From: Chitinophaga filiformis | Lineage (GTDB): Bacteria; Bacteroidota; Bacteroidia; Chitinophagales; Chitinophagaceae | Length of the DNA: 64,000 nt | Reading direction: 5' to 3' | Assembly: GCF_023100805.1 (NCBI RefSeq) | Contig: NZ_CP095855.1 | Span: forward strand, 248,001 to 312,000 | Shown: one piece after another, positions 7,500 through 16,573 of the stretch | How the letters are laid out: every line of letters begins with the position of its first letter | How positions within the stretch are numbered: position 1 is the first letter of the stretch | Notes under the pieces: model-generated | Told to the model about the DNA's origin: nothing | What the model saw: the letters and a program-made list of their open reading frames with translations, nothing else | Database searches by the model: none | Translations under genes and position numbers: made by a program

Positions 7500-9548
7500 A
7501 TGGCAGATAAATTCAAGCCTTTCGTTGCACCGGAGGTGCATATGAAGGAGTTTACACTGAAGTCCATTGTACTGGGCTGTATATTCGGGATTATTTTTGG
7601 AGCCGCCACTGTTTACCTGGCATTAAGAGCAGGCCTGACCGTTTCTGCCTCTATCCCTATTGCGGTAATTGCCATTACACTTGGCAGAAAATTCTTCAAA
7701 ACCACTATTCTCGAAAACAACATTATCCAGACCACCGGATCGGCTGGTGAATCCATTGCCGCCGGAGTTGTATTCACCCTCCCGGGGTTCCTGTTCCTCT
7801 CAGATGGCGGTGGTGCGCAGTTCTTTAATTATCTGACCATACTGACCCTGGCTATCTTTGGAGGCATCCTGGGTACCCTGATGATGATCCCGCTGCGCCG
7901 GTCGCTGATCGTAAAAGAGCACGATACCCTTCCTTATCCTGAAGGTACCGCCTGTGGCGACGTATTGATAGCTGGTGAGAAAGGGGGCGATTTCGCCAAG
8001 ACCGCTTTCTACGGACTCGGGTTTGCCGTTGTTTATGCTTTTCTGCAGAAAGTACTGCATGTCATAGCTGAGACCCCGTCTTACATGACACAACAGTATA
8101 ATAAATATTTCTCCTCTGCCCGTGTAAGTGCAGATATTACACCTGAGTACATGGGTGTGGGCTATATCATTGGCCCCCGTATTGCCGGTGTGTTAGTAGC
8201 AGGTGGTGTGCTGTCATGGCTGGTGTTAATACCATTGCTGTCGTTCCTGGTACCGCCGGACGCGATTGCTGCCCAGCTGGTGAAACTCGGTTACCTGGCC
8301 AGTATCAGTACGCCCGGGGGTAAGGGAGACTGGAACCCTGCTACACATACTTTTGGTGACTTCTCTGCGGCCGTTTACGTTGCCTACGTACGTCAGATAG
8401 GTGCAGGAGCAGTAGCTGCTGGTGGTTTCATCACACTTATTAAAACTATTCCTACTATCATATCTTCCTTTAAGGGTAGCATCGGCTCCCTGAAAAAAGA
8501 TGATGTGAGCGGAGAAGCGGCAACCGGTAAGGTACCGCGTACTGAAAGGGACCTCAATATCAAGATCGTATTGTTTGGCAGCATTGCCCTGATCGTCCTG
8601 ATGGCGTTCCTGCCACAGTTACCCGGCGATTCTATCGGTAAGAAATTGCTGGTAGGTTTGCTGGTGGTTATCTTCGGCGCCTTCTTCGTAACGGTATCCA
8701 GCCGTATCGTTGGCCTGATCGGATCTTCCAACAACCCAATTTCCGGTATGACCATTGCCACCCTGATGGGCACCTGCCTGGTGTTTATTGCAGTAGGCTG
8801 GAGCGGTAAAGTATACGAACCAATGGCCCTGGTAGTAGGTGGTATGATCTGTATTGCAGCAGCGAATGCCGGTGGTACTTCTCAGGACCTGAAATCTGGT
8901 TATATCGTGGGTGCTACTCCCATGTATCAGCAGTTATCTCTCTTTATTGGTGCGATCGTCTCTTCTATTGTGATCGGTCTGACCGTGAAATTCCTGGATA
9001 AACCTACCGCAGCCATGATCGCCAATGGCGTAACCGACCACGCAATAGGCAGTATCTATTATCCGGCGCCGCAGGGTACCCTGATGGCAACACTGGCAAA
9101 AGGCATCCTCTCTTACAATCTTGACTGGCAGTTTGTGCTGGCGGGTGTTTTCCTGGCTATCACCATGGAGCTCTGCGGTATCAAATCCCTCTCTTTTGCT
9201 GTGGGTGCTTACCTGCCATTGTCCACCACCCTGCCCATCTTCGTCGGTGGCGCTATCCGCGGGCTGGTAGATCAGAAACGCAAGAAACAGAATGTACACC
9301 TGTCTGCTGAGGAAGAAGAGCTTGGTAAAGGCAACCTGTTCGCTACCGGCCTGGTGGCCGGCGGCGCCGTAGCAGGTGTGATCATCGCGATACTGGCTGG
9401 TTTCGACAGCACTTCAACTGCATTGGCCGCTGTAAATATGGAAGGAGCACTGGCGGGCATATTCGGCCACGGTGGGTATTTCATTCTTGGTACGGCCATG
9501 TTCGCCCTGATGGGATGGGTACTTTATAGAATAGCCAATAAGAATTAA
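7500..9548 (+). CDS. OPT-family oligopeptide transporter
   Basis: Inner-membrane importer of the oligopeptide transporter superfamily; bacterial members take up small peptides or metal-peptide complexes. The 682 residues have about 15-16 hydrophobic helices. Features typical of the bacterial OPT clade are the N-terminal FTLKSIVLGCIFGIIFGAATVYLALRAGLT, the TTGSAGESIAAGV segment (about residues 79-91) and LPYPEGTACGDVL near 143-155. It lies downstream of the POT transporter but is separated by a terminator and the palindrome, so it is an independent unit. A TATATTG-like box about 40 bp upstream may be the promoter. Exact substrate is unknown. Confidence 0.9.
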   Translation: MADKFKPFVAPEVHMKEFTLKSIVLGCIFGIIFGAATVYLALRAGLTVSASIPIAVIAITLGRKFFKTTILENNIIQTTGSAGESIAAGVVFTLPGFLFLSDGGGAQFFNYLTILTLAIFGGILGTLMMIPLRRSLIVKEHDTLPYPEGTACGDVLIAGEKGGDFAKTAFYGLGFAVVYAFLQKVLHVIAETPSYMTQQYNKYFSSARVSADITPEYMGVGYIIGPRIAGVLVAGGVLSWLVLIPLLSFLVPPDAIAAQLVKLGYLASISTPGGKGDWNPATHTFGDFSAAVYVAYVRQIGAGAVAAGGFITLIKTIPTIISSFKGSIGSLKKDDVSGEAATGKVPRTERDLNIKIVLFGSIALIVLMAFLPQLPGDSIGKKLLVGLLVVIFGAFFVTVSSRIVGLIGSSNNPISGMTIATLMGTCLVFIAVGWSGKVYEPMALVVGGMICIAAANAGGTSQDLKSGYIVGATPMYQQLSLFIGAIVSSIVIGLTVKFLDKPTAAMIANGVTDHAIGSIYYPAPQGTLMATLAKGILSYNLDWQFVLAGVFLAITMELCGIKSLSFAVGAYLPLSTTLPIFVGGAIRGLVDQKRKKQNVHLSAEEEELGKGNLFATGLVAGGAVAGVIIAILAGFDSTSTALAAVNMEGALAGIFGHGGYFILGTAMFALMGWVLYRIANKN

Positions 9549-9555
9549 TATAACA

Positions 9556-9617
9556 TAAGGGATCAGGATCTTCATGCAGCAACGGCATTGCATTCATTCC
9601 TGATCCCTTATTTTTTC
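9556..9617 (+). terminator. Terminator after the OPT transporter
   Basis: Long stem with arms ATAAGGGATCAGGA and TCCTGATCCCTTAT, a loop of about 29 nt and a T-rich tail, placed 8 bp after the OPT stop codon. Confidence 0.85.
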
Positions 9618-9677
9618 CTTACTACTCTTTACAATTAACTGCTTATTATTGCGTTATAACAAAAAACCCCTGTCGTT

Positions 9678-10175
9678 ATGCGCATAGCCTTAACCATACT
9701 TTGTGCCATATTGATCTTTGCATCCTGCAAAAAAGATCAGCAAAATGAAGTAGCCCGCAAATTCATTTCCTTTGATCTTGACAGCATGATAGTGGTTGCA
9801 GAGAATCCTTCTGCCGTTGTTTCTGTGGCAAATCTTACGGATACAGACCCTAACAACGATGTTGACAAGCTAACTATTACCGCGACAGGCGCCAGCGATG
9901 AACAAATCACTATCACCTTACTGGGAAGTACAGAAGGTGTAACAAAAGGCACCTTCTACTCACAGGACGGCAACTCGATCTCTGTCTATTATCCGAATGC
10001 CAACGTTTCCCAGATAGCCAATCAGCGTTTCGGCTCTTTCACGCTTTCCATTACCAGTGTGAAGGACAGCCTGATCGAAGGCTCATTCACAGGCACCCTC
10101 GTTGACACCTCAGGAATATTGTTTGATAGAAATGCCTCCTTCGGATTTTTACGGGCTGTCGTTACGAGCAATTAG
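9678..10175 (+). CDS. Small predicted lipoprotein
   Basis: Unrecognised 165-residue secreted protein. The N-terminus MRIALTILCAILIFASCKKD is a classic lipoprotein signal with the lipobox FASC, so the mature protein starts at Cys17 and should be attached to the outer or inner membrane. The remainder is beta-rich with many T, S, N and D, resembling the small immunoglobulin-like or jelly-roll lipoproteins common in Bacteroidota, and has no visible catalytic motif. It converges with the DUF1501 gene, overlapping it by 4 bp at the stop codons. Function not assigned. Confidence 0.75.
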   Translation: MRIALTILCAILIFASCKKDQQNEVARKFISFDLDSMIVVAENPSAVVSVANLTDTDPNNDVDKLTITATGASDEQITITLLGSTEGVTKGTFYSQDGNSISVYYPNANVSQIANQRFGSFTLSITSVKDSLIEGSFTGTLVDTSGILFDRNASFGFLRAVVTSN

Positions 10176-11380
10176 ACGAACGACAGGTGATCATACTGCT
10201 TTTTAAGGATTGCCGCATCATCGGCGTCCAGCCACTTCTTTAACAGGGTGGCATACACACGCTTGAAATCTATTTTGTGTTGCAGGTCTCCTTCATTCAG
10301 CTGTTCCAGGTCGGGCGCTTCATTCAATAAGCCTTGCTGCTTCAGTCCTCCGCTTATCATAAACATATTATTGGCAGTGCCATGATCTGTGCCGCCGCCG
10401 GCATTTTGTTCAACCCGGCGACCGAATTCAGAGAAGGTAACAATTACCACATCCTGGAAACGGTTATTATTCTTCAGCTCTTTTGTTAATGCGGTTACAG
10501 CTTCATCCAGCCGTTGTAACTGTGTCTGCTGCGTCGCCAGCTGATTGACGTGTGTATCGAAAGCACCATGTGATACATAATATACCTTGGTGGTGATATC
10601 GGACATAATAAGCCTTGCAATGGTCTGCATATTCTTTCCCAGTTCTGTTGAAGGAAAGATCTCCTTTGTCTTGTATGCCTTGAACTGTTCCCTGATATAA
10701 GACGCAGATGAAACCGTTGCACTCATCGTTTTATACAGGTAGTCCACAGGCTGATGATCATCTTCCATTGCCTTTGCTTCCTGTTGCAGCAATTCCCGAA
10801 ACATCCTGTCATTAGCGGCAGCCTGCAGTTTATCGGGGTCCTTAACCGCGAGTCCCTTTTGCAGGTTTCCTTTCATGGCCAGGCTAAGGGTATCGTCAAT
10901 TTCCAGCGCCTGTACCGGCTTGTCACAGCCCTTGCACTGTGCATCGAGGAATCGTCCTATCCAACCATCTGTCCAGTTCTCAGAAGAAGTGCTGGCAGAC
11001 TGCCAGATATCCATAGAACGGAAATGCGACCTGTCGGGATTGGGATATCCTACACTATTCAATATTGCCAGCGAGCCTTCATCGTACAGTCCTTTCAGGC
11101 CTTTCAATGCAGGATGTAATCCCATTTCATCCGTGAGGGATAATGCATTTTCACGCTGAATACCTAGCGTAGGGCGCATGCGGTAGTAAATATCATTCCG
11201 GTAGGGGATCACCGTGTTCAGGCCGTCGTTACCGCCTGAGAGCTGCACAACAACCAATACTTTATTACCGGCAGGTACGAGATGATCTCTTTCCAATGCC
11301 TTCAAAAATTTCGGCATCATCAGTGAAGCTGAAGCTAATGATCCTACCTGTAAGAAACGTCGCCTGTTTAAGATCAGCAT
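10172..11380 (-). CDS. DUF1501 domain protein with Tat-type signal
   Basis: Member of the DUF1501 family (sulfatase/alkaline-phosphatase-like fold, enzymatic role unknown), 402 residues. The N-terminus MLILNRRRFLQVGSLASASLMMPKFL has an RRRFLQ twin-arginine motif and a hydrophobic h-region, so it is probably exported folded. Family landmarks are VVVQLSGGNDGLNTVIPY (about 44-61), SHFRSMDIWQSA, HGAFDTHVNQ and FSEFGRRVEQNAGGGTDHGTAN, which contain likely metal-binding Asp and His residues. It is cotranscribed with the DUF1800 gene just upstream (26-bp gap). The two are nearly always found together, in planctomycetes and Bacteroidota, and are thought to act together in the envelope. Confidence 0.9.
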   Translation of the reverse strand: MLILNRRRFLQVGSLASASLMMPKFLKALERDHLVPAGNKVLVVVQLSGGNDGLNTVIPYRNDIYYRMRPTLGIQRENALSLTDEMGLHPALKGLKGLYDEGSLAILNSVGYPNPDRSHFRSMDIWQSASTSSENWTDGWIGRFLDAQCKGCDKPVQALEIDDTLSLAMKGNLQKGLAVKDPDKLQAAANDRMFRELLQQEAKAMEDDHQPVDYLYKTMSATVSSASYIREQFKAYKTKEIFPSTELGKNMQTIARLIMSDITTKVYYVSHGAFDTHVNQLATQQTQLQRLDEAVTALTKELKNNNRFQDVVIVTFSEFGRRVEQNAGGGTDHGTANNMFMISGGLKQQGLLNEAPDLEQLNEGDLQHKIDFKRVYATLLKKWLDADDAAILKKQYDHLSFV

Positions 11381-11405
11381 AAACTTAATTTTTTAAGTGG
11401 ACACA

Positions 11406-12845
11406 TTAGCACAACTGGTACTCGGGTGTGCTCATTACTGCTATCGCAACTGTTTTGATATAGTTTTCGCGGGAAGAGGCGTCTGCATAATTTTCCAGCA
11501 GTTGCCTGTTCACATTCCTGTTGGCCAGCAAAAGCGAACCGGCAATAGTATCTGCCAGTTTTTCTCTGGGTACCTTCTCATAATCTTTCAGGAAAATGTC
11601 CCAGTTGATCACTCCTTTGATCTTCCTGGCGTATTGCCTTTTCACAGATTCATTCAAGTCCATGGTTGCCTTATAGCTGCCCATGCCCATTTCAGGAGTG
11701 ATCTCCTTAGGGGTAATATTGAATTCTCTTTCATACAGTATCATCTTCGGTAACTGCATACGGTACATCAGGCTGGAACTATCAATCCAGTTGCGTCCTC
11801 CGGGCCATCCGGCTACATTAGGCGGATAAAACAGCACTTGTCCCAATACCTGCTGGAATGACAACATTACCTCTTCCCTTTCAAAGTTAACAGGAACGGT
11901 TCTACGTAAACCAACCAGCAGTTCTACCGGCGATTTTATACGTTGGCCAATGAAGCGTTGGTCATAGAACCAGTCTGCATTGAAGATATGCTGCATGAGT
12001 GCCCCGATATCATATCCGGAAGCATAGAACTTTTCTGCGAGGGCGTTGATCCTTGCATCATCAGGTGTTTCATTTACAAAAAAACGGTACACTTTTGCGG
12101 TGATGAATGTTGCCGTTTCTTTTCGCTCCAATAATATTTTCAGGATATCATCGCCGGTGAAATTACCGCTCTTGCCCAACACTGTTTTTTCTCCGCCATC
12201 ATGTCTTTTTTCCCTGAATACAAAATTGCCTTCGTTGTCATATCCCCAGCCAGTAAAGGCTCTCGCGGCTTCTTTAATGTCTGTTTCAGTATAATGTCCA
12301 CGTCCCATCGTAAACAGTTCCATCACTTCCCGGGCGAAGTTCTCATTGGGATGGGCTTTATAATTCTGCTGATTGTTCAGGAATTGTAACATGGCCGGTG
12401 TCCGGGAAACGGCTGTCAGCAGTGTACCGAAATTACCCAGTGCGTTCTCACGTATTACCTGCAACAACTGCTGGCTGAACAATACATTTTGTGTACGGCA
12501 GGCAAAATGCCCGTGCCAGAACAGGGCCATCTTTTCACGCAATGGATGTTGGGTCTGCACCATTTCGTATATCCATGAAAGGTTAAGATCTTTTATACCC
12601 TGCCTGTTCATTTTGGCCAGTTCTTTCTTTTCCTCCGGCGACATTTCTTTGGTCCGTTCAGGCAGGTCGCTTTCATCCATTACTTTCAGGGGCGTTTGTG
12701 TATCCTTATCAGGGCCAGCCAGGATCTTGCTGATCACCTGCCGACGTTTTCTGTGGGTCCAGTCTTCGATAACGGGAAGTGAAGCGCCGAAGCCGGCCCT
12801 CCATGCAAGATGTTGCATTTGTAGCGTTTCAGGAACAGCTGACAT
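11406..12845 (-). CDS. DUF1800 domain protein
   Basis: DUF1800 family protein of unknown enzymatic function, nearly always paired with DUF1501. I prefer the ATG at 12845 (479 aa), because the family N-terminus (QHLAWRAGFGAS) follows directly. The frame can be read back to a TTG at 12920, which adds 25 unremarkable residues. Family landmarks are MALFWHGHFACR, QNYKAHPNENFAREVMELFTMG, AARAFTGWGYD, FVNETPDDARI and PPNVAGWPGGRNWID. No clear export signal is visible at the chosen start, which is odd because the partner carries a Tat signal. It is first in a two-gene operon with the DUF1501 gene. Confidence 0.9.
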   Translation of the reverse strand: MSAVPETLQMQHLAWRAGFGASLPVIEDWTHRKRRQVISKILAGPDKDTQTPLKVMDESDLPERTKEMSPEEKKELAKMNRQGIKDLNLSWIYEMVQTQHPLREKMALFWHGHFACRTQNVLFSQQLLQVIRENALGNFGTLLTAVSRTPAMLQFLNNQQNYKAHPNENFAREVMELFTMGRGHYTETDIKEAARAFTGWGYDNEGNFVFREKRHDGGEKTVLGKSGNFTGDDILKILLERKETATFITAKVYRFFVNETPDDARINALAEKFYASGYDIGALMQHIFNADWFYDQRFIGQRIKSPVELLVGLRRTVPVNFEREEVMLSFQQVLGQVLFYPPNVAGWPGGRNWIDSSSLMYRMQLPKMILYEREFNITPKEITPEMGMGSYKATMDLNESVKRQYARKIKGVINWDIFLKDYEKVPREKLADTIAGSLLLANRNVNRQLLENYADASSRENYIKTVAIAVMSTPEYQLC

Positions 12846-12951
12846 ATAGGAAGCAATTTTGGGTTTGACGTCTGCGAATGGATAAAGTTTAATGACGGAC
12901 GCGAGATTTAATATGACCAAATTGTTAAGGTCTGAAAAAAGGGTTACAACA

Positions 12952-12975
12952 GCCGGCCCTGGCGAAGCCGGCCGG
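12952..12975 (-). terminator. Likely terminator after moeA
   Basis: GCCGGC arms (12952-12957 and 12967-12972) form a GC-rich hairpin. Downstream on the minus strand a T-rich stretch follows after about ten bases. The U-tract is displaced, so efficiency is uncertain. Confidence 0.5.
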
Positions 12976-13016
12976 AATGCAGCCAGCGCAGGTATTAGCG
13001 CTTATGCCAGATGCAT

Positions 13017-14222
13017 TCACCTGAATTTCCACACAGGGTAGCTGCTACCTTTTGCGAATACGCTCTTTTCCGGAGGCAGCTCCAGGAAACCATCCGCCTG
13101 CAGCAATGCAGCCAGATCGCCGGAACCATGGTAAGGCGGCGGTAGGGCTTCCAATTGCCCGTTAGCCACGGGATGCAGGCGAACAGGCAGGAAATAGGTG
13201 AGCGGTGGTGCAAAATTAATGTCTGTGCCCAGTACTGCATAGGGAACAGGCGGGGCTGCATATTGCAGGCAGGCACGCAGCCAGGGCAATACATAGCGGT
13301 AGCAACACATGAAACCAGATACGGGATTACCAGGCAGCGCAAACACTACCGGGCCGTTCTCAAACTGTCCAAACAGGAAGGGCTTACCCGGCCGCTGTTG
13401 TATTTTATGGAAGATCTGCTGCATGCCCATTTGCTCCAGCACATGTGGCAGATGATCAAATTTTCCGGCAGATACGGCCCCTGTACAGATCCAGACATCT
13501 GCATCCTTCAGCGATTCAAATAAATGCCGGATAGCAGTTTCGTTGTCATGTACGTGATAACACTCCGCATTAATACCCAGCTGCGTTAACGCGGCTGCGA
13601 GACTGTAAGAATTAGATATCCTCACCTGGTGTACATCCGGTGTTTCCGTAACAGGCACCAGCTCGTCGCCGGTGGCAATGATCGCTATCCTTGGCAGGCG
13701 GCTTACATTTACCAGGGCTTTGCCCACAGAGGCCAATACACCCACTTCAGCCGCGGTTAACAAGGTACCTGCCGGGATCACTAACTGGCCGGCCGCAGCA
13801 TCCGAGCCCTGCCGGTGGATATGTTGGCCTTTGGTTACACCTGCATTGATGGTAAAACGTTTAAAACCTTCATGCTCTGTGACCGTCAGGTGTTCGTACT
13901 GTATCACGGTATCTGTCAATTCGGGCATTATGGCGCCTGTCATTACTTCGATGCAATTAGCCGTGTTAGACAACTGTTTACGGGGCATGCCTGCTGCCTG
14001 CATATCTTCCACACCAAAGACCGTCTGCCCCTTTGCATAGCTTTCATAATCTATGGCAATACCGTCCATCATTACCCGGTCATATGGAGGAAAATCCCTA
14101 TCAGACAATACCGGTTCCCGCAGAATACGGCCGGTAACGGCGGTGAAGGGCAGTTGCTCTATTCCAAAATCGCGAATGGTATCCATTACAGCGGCATATG
14201 CGGTGGTTACATCTATCAGCAT
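13017..14222 (-). CDS. moeA: Molybdopterin molybdotransferase MoeA
   Basis: Cytosolic enzyme inserting molybdate into adenylylated molybdopterin in the last step of Mo-cofactor synthesis. The 401 residues match the family. Visible landmarks are LREPVLSDRDFPPYDRVMMDG (split here as LREPVLSDRDF and PPYDRVMMDG), TGAIMPELTDTV, HIHRQGSDA, IIATGDELVPV (GDEL motif of the MoCF fold), VWICTGAVSAGKFDHLP and ALPGNPVSGFMC. One variation: the usual TGG-S-G-D loop reads TGAVSAGKFD, so the Gly and Asp positions of this nucleotide/MPT loop are altered. It is divergent from moaC across 43 bp, consistent with shared control of the two Mo-cofactor arms. Confidence 0.94.
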   Translation of the reverse strand: MLIDVTTAYAAVMDTIRDFGIEQLPFTAVTGRILREPVLSDRDFPPYDRVMMDGIAIDYESYAKGQTVFGVEDMQAAGMPRKQLSNTANCIEVMTGAIMPELTDTVIQYEHLTVTEHEGFKRFTINAGVTKGQHIHRQGSDAAAGQLVIPAGTLLTAAEVGVLASVGKALVNVSRLPRIAIIATGDELVPVTETPDVHQVRISNSYSLAAALTQLGINAECYHVHDNETAIRHLFESLKDADVWICTGAVSAGKFDHLPHVLEQMGMQQIFHKIQQRPGKPFLFGQFENGPVVFALPGNPVSGFMCCYRYVLPWLRACLQYAAPPVPYAVLGTDINFAPPLTYFLPVRLHPVANGQLEALPPPYHGSGDLAALLQADGFLELPPEKSVFAKGSSYPVWKFR

Positions 14223-14265
14223 TCTTTTGGTTGTTTGGTGGCTTTAGTTGTAAATTTATTCCATT

Positions 14266-14748
14266 ATGAGCAATGATTCAAGTAAACAGGGATTTTCACA
14301 CCTCAATGCAGCTGATCAACCGGTAATGGTGGACGTGAGCGGGAAAGCAGAAACTACACGTGTGGCAGTAGCAGAAAGCAGGGTATTTCTACCGGAGATC
14401 GTAAGACAGCAATTCAGCGGTAAAGATATTCATACCGCAAAAGGCGCCGTATTTCAAACGGCGATACTGGCTGGCATCATGGCCGCAAAGAAGACGCCGG
14501 ACCTGATACCGCTTTGTCATACCTTACTCCTCGATGGATGCCAGGTGGAAATAGAACTGGAAGGTGAAGAAGCAGTGGTGCGTTGCACTATAAAAACAAC
14601 TGGTAAAACAGGAGTTGAAATGGAAGCACTCACTGGCGCAAGCGTAGCTGCATTGACCATATACGATATGTGTAAAGCATTTACACATGAGATGGTGATC
14701 AGGCAAACACGCCTGCTGAGTAAAACAGGTGGTAAACGGGATTTTTAA
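14266..14748 (+). CDS. moaC: Cyclic pyranopterin monophosphate synthase MoaC
   Basis: Second step of Mo-cofactor synthesis: converts 3',8-cyclo-7,8-dihydro-GTP, made by MoaA, to cyclic pyranopterin monophosphate. The 160-residue product has [30 protein letters not shown] (catalytic region) and [20 protein letters not shown], all diagnostic. A catalytic Lys typical of the family lies in [23 protein letters not shown] near the C-terminus. It is divergent from moeA and followed 10 bp later by mobA. moaA, which supplies its substrate, is not seen in this window. Confidence 0.96.
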   Translation: MSNDSSKQGFSHLNAADQPVMVDVSGKAETTRVAVAESRVFLPEIVRQQFSGKDIHTAKGAVFQTAILAGIMAAKKTPDLIPLCHTLLLDGCQVEIELEGEEAVVRCTIKTTGKTGVEMEALTGASVAALTIYDMCKAFTHEMVIRQTRLLSKTGGKRDF

Positions 14749-14758
14749 AAAAGGTACA

Positions 14759-15343
14759 ATGACAGCGCCATTAAAAGGACTCATACTCTGCGGCGGCCGC
14801 AGCACACGCATGCAACAGGATAAAAGCCTGATAGCCTATCATGGCATGCCGCAGTGGCAATATCTTTATCAGTTAGTACATAACATTACACCCGATGTAT
14901 ATCTTTCGTGCAGGGAGGAACAAAAGCCTGCACTGAGTGATGAGGTTCCCATGATCTTTGATAGTATTGAGGGGAATGGACCATCTGTAGGGCTGCTCAG
15001 CGCACATGCCGCATTTCCGGATACCGCCTGGCTGGTACTGGCAGTAGATCTTCCCCTCATCAGTCAGCAGAGCCTTCACTATCTCGTATCGCAAAGACAG
15101 GTGTTGAAGGATGCCACATCACTGATCAGCCCTGTCAATCATTTACCGGAACCATTGATTGCAATATGGGAACCTTCAGGACTGAAAAAGCTGCTGCATA
15201 ACTTTAATGAAGGAAAGAATTGTCCGCGTAAGACATTGCTGCAATCAGATATTCTGCAGATAGAAAATCCATTCTCTGCAGAACAGTTTAACGCTAATAC
15301 ACCGGAAGAAATGAAAGAAGCGGAAGAACAGATCAGGCATTAA
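14759..15343 (+). CDS. mobA: Molybdenum cofactor guanylyltransferase MobA-like
   Basis: Nucleotidyltransferase that adds GMP to the molybdenum cofactor. The ATG at 14759 gives 194 residues and places the nucleotide-binding motif LKGLILCGGRSTRMQQDKSL at the N-terminus. An upstream in-frame start at 14729 overlaps the end of moaC and is less likely. Other landmarks are VPMIFDSIEGNGPSVGLLSA and LVLAVDLPLIS (metal-binding Asp). The Gly of the GxxRMGxDK consensus is Gln here (RMQQDK), a small deviation. It forms an operon with moaC. It ends 5 bp before a bidirectional terminator shared with moaE. Confidence 0.88.
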   Translation: MTAPLKGLILCGGRSTRMQQDKSLIAYHGMPQWQYLYQLVHNITPDVYLSCREEQKPALSDEVPMIFDSIEGNGPSVGLLSAHAAFPDTAWLVLAVDLPLISQQSLHYLVSQRQVLKDATSLISPVNHLPEPLIAIWEPSGLKKLLHNFNEGKNCPRKTLLQSDILQIENPFSAEQFNANTPEEMKEAEEQIRH

Positions 15344-15347
15344 TGAA

Positions 15348-15403
15348 GATCACGAATCAGGAAATGAGCTACGGAACTTTTGTAGCATTCATGATTCGTG
15401 ATC
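15348..15403. terminator. Bidirectional terminator between mobA and moaE
   Basis: GATCACGAATCA and TGATTCGTGATC arms, with an AT-rich tail on both sides, lie between the convergent mobA and moaE genes. Confidence 0.75.
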
Positions 15404-15411
15404 AGATATTT

Positions 15412-15828
15412 TTACGGGTGTGCCGCCACCCAGACTTCACCATCTTCAAAGTATTCCTTTTTCCAGATCGGCACTGTTTCCTTTAAAGTGTCAATGGCAT
15501 ATTCACATGCATCAAATGCAGCTGCGCGATGTGGCGCTGCAACAGCAATAACAACCACGACTTCTCCCGGTTGTTTTTCACCAACGATGTGTAAGATCGC
15601 TATCCTTTTTACACCCATTTTTTCAATGGTATGATCTGCGATCTTCTCCATCTCAAGTAATGCCATCGGCTCATAACATTCAAAAAAAAGCTTAGTCACT
15701 TTTTTATCTTTAGTAACGTTCCTTACATTTCCGGAGAACACCACTACACCGCCACAGTCAGGCCCTTCAACGAAGTCGAGCGCTTGCTGTACGGTTACAT
15801 TCCTGTCTATTTTTATTAGTTTGTTCAT
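15412..15828 (-). CDS. moaE: Molybdopterin synthase catalytic subunit MoaE
   Basis: Large subunit of molybdopterin synthase. It works with thiocarboxylated MoaD to add the dithiolene sulfurs to cyclic pyranopterin. The 138 residues contain GGVVVFSGNVRNVTKDKKV (family N-terminal motif with the conserved Arg), LFFECYEPMAL, AILHIVGEKQPGEVVVVIAVAAPHR and VPIWKKEYFEDGEVWV, where the Lys of WKKE is the expected catalytic lysine. It is on the minus strand, convergent with mobA. moaD lies about 750 bp further on, on the same strand but separated by two small plus-strand ORFs. Confidence 0.96.
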   Translation of the reverse strand: MNKLIKIDRNVTVQQALDFVEGPDCGGVVVFSGNVRNVTKDKKVTKLFFECYEPMALLEMEKIADHTIEKMGVKRIAILHIVGEKQPGEVVVVIAVAAPHRAAAFDACEYAIDTLKETVPIWKKEYFEDGEVWVAAHP

Positions 15829-15904
15829 CGTAATATCAATAAGCGAATTTAATTACTTTGAAGGAAAATATTTTTTATAGATCAGTAGAAATGATCTAAT
15901 ATTA

Positions 15905-16123
15905 GTGCCTCAAAAAACTTTGTTTGTGATGAGTCCCGTAGTAGAAAAAATCATACTACTTGCTGCTATTGCAAGTATGCTATCACCAATCATTCCGCTT
16001 TTAAAGTTTATTATCAGATCTTACAAGGAGAAGAAGCGGTGGGAGGCCTGGGTTGATCTGGTGATTAAAGACTTTCTAGCTAATCCGAAACATTATAAGA
16101 GCTGGAAGGACAAAAAGCTATAA
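15905..16123 (+). CDS. Small predicted membrane protein, unknown
   Basis: Unrecognised 72-residue ORF from a GTG start (15905); an ATG at 15929 would give 64 residues. The N-terminal half has a hydrophobic segment (VEKIILLAAIASMLSPIIPLLKFII) followed by a positively charged stretch (RSYKEKKRWEAW) and a Lys/Trp-rich tail, consistent with a one-pass membrane protein with a cytoplasmic C-terminus. It lies between moaE and moaD on the opposite strand, followed closely by another small ORF at 16188. No family match is known to me, so it could be spurious. Confidence 0.45.
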   Translation: MPQKTLFVMSPVVEKIILLAAIASMLSPIIPLLKFIIRSYKEKKRWEAWVDLVIKDFLANPKHYKSWKDKKL

Positions 16124-16187
16124 ATGCTTTCCCAAAGGACAATCGTGCGCTTTTTCTCTATCCTATCAACATTAAAGCTATCATCCA

Positions 16188-16571
16188 TTGAGTCAGTTAA
16201 CAGATCAAAATACCAGATCACAGCATGGTACTCAGACTTATGCAAATATCGTTGGTGCAGGAAGCAGCACACTAATGCTGGTAATTGCCAGGGAAATACC
16301 CGATACTTACTGGTTAAAGCCTTACCCGATAATGACAGCACCTTCTCTTTCTGTTTATCTATCTAATGTTGCAGATGAAATAAGAACATACTTTTTAGTG
16401 CGGTACAGCAGTGTTAAAAATATGAGAGACGAGAGGAAAATTATCAGAAAAATTGAAGCGTTAAAAAAATATCCGCTTGCAACTACCAAGGATATCAATC
16501 TGTTAAACAAACAGCTCATGGAGGCCAGGATGCAACGAATAAAGAAAATGATCAATTCATTAAACAACTGA
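16188..16571 (+). CDS. Hypothetical protein, unknown
   Basis: Unrecognised 127-residue ORF with a TTG start (16188). The C-terminal half is strongly charged and helical (MRDERKIIRKIEALKKYP, then LLNKQLMEARMQRIKKMINS), which favours a real coding sequence over the competing frame at 16124-16366, whose composition is unprotein-like. The N-terminus resembles no signal peptide. It follows the small membrane ORF at 15905 by 64 bp and is convergent with moaD (2-bp gap). Function unknown. It might form a two-gene insertion in the Mo-cofactor cluster. Confidence 0.45.
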   Translation: MSQLTDQNTRSQHGTQTYANIVGAGSSTLMLVIAREIPDTYWLKPYPIMTAPSLSVYLSNVADEIRTYFLVRYSSVKNMRDERKIIRKIEALKKYPLATTKDINLLNKQLMEARMQRIKKMINSLNN

Positions 16572-16573
16572 TC

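Noticed and set aside
16124..16366. 80-aa frame overlapping the 127-aa ORF
   Set aside because: Composition is unprotein-like and it competes with the better frame at 16188.
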